The notes below the pieces were generated by a model. The model was not told the origin of the DNA and searched no databases. It saw only the letters and a program-made list of their open reading frames with translations. Both the position numbers and the translations under genes were made by a program. From an uncultured Bacillus sp. (GTDB taxonomy: Bacteria > Bacillota > Bacilli > Bacillales > Cytobacillaceae), in assembly GCA_937894355.1 (NCBI GenBank), contig CALCRD010000051.1, forward strand, positions 1 through 16,220: a DNA stretch of 16,220 nucleotides, read 5' to 3'. Position 1 is the stretch's first letter, and the number at the start of each line of letters is the position of its first letter. This document shows, in pieces, positions 16,166-16,220 of the stretch.

Positions 16166-16196
16166 CAAAGTTACCTAAAATAATAGCGTTTTCAAG
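16166..16196 (-). promoter_or_regulatory. Bacteroidota-type promoter for the operon
   Basis: On the minus strand, TAACTTTG (plus-strand 16166-16173) matches the -7 consensus TAnnTTTG exactly. CTTG (16193-16196) lies 19 bases upstream and matches three of four bases of the -33 box TTTG, at the expected spacing. Transcription would begin near 16159. I looked by eye for an exact -7 match in the other intergenic gaps of the operon and found none, which makes this the likely single start for the whole gene set. Confidence 0.55.
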
Positions 16197-16220
16197 GTTT
16201 TTTAACACTAAATGGACGAA

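Overview
This window reads as one polysaccharide (capsule, O-antigen or exopolysaccharide) assembly operon, entirely on the minus strand, so gene order runs from right to left. Twelve confident genes lie between a predicted promoter near 16166-16196 and an intrinsic terminator at 175-208. The DNA is AT-rich, the start codons mostly lack a clear Shine-Dalgarno sequence, and the promoter matches the TTTG / TAnnTTTG pattern of Bacteroidota. These signs point to a Bacteroidota host, but there is no rRNA or housekeeping gene to prove it. All family calls are made from motifs read by eye, without database searches.

Layout in transcription order. (1) Assembly and decoration: an F420-hydrogenase-beta-like iron-sulfur protein, a Wzx-type flippase, a polysaccharide pyruvyl transferase and a Wzy-type polymerase with a GTG start. 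(2) An unusual 778-residue protein that joins an N-terminal multi-pass membrane region to a pectate-lyase-like beta-helix. (3) Two glycosyltransferases (GT-B/GT4-like, then GT-A/GT2) coupled by an ATGA overlap. (4) A tightly packed sugar module: wecB (UDP-GlcNAc 2-epimerase), wecC (UDP-ManNAc dehydrogenase), a DUF354 protein, a Gfo/Idh/MocA oxidoreductase and an AKR-like TIM-barrel protein of unknown function.

How the genes may work together: WecB and WecC should supply UDP-ManNAcA from UDP-GlcNAc. The last three genes may modify that sugar, transfer it, or both; this is inference. The glycosyltransferases build a lipid-linked repeat unit, Wzx flips it and Wzy polymerises it. The pyruvyl transferase probably adds a ketal, and the beta-helix protein may cleave or epimerise the uronate-containing polymer. 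No initiating sugar-phosphate transferase, Wza/Wzc export system, chain-length regulator or UpxY/NusG-type antiterminator is visible, so these must be encoded elsewhere or beyond the window edge.

The most promising uncharacterised elements are the membrane/beta-helix fusion and the wecB-wecC-DUF354-Gfo/Idh-TIM-barrel module. There is no CRISPR array, tRNA, rRNA or complete mobile element, and no gene-free stretch longer than 300 bases.
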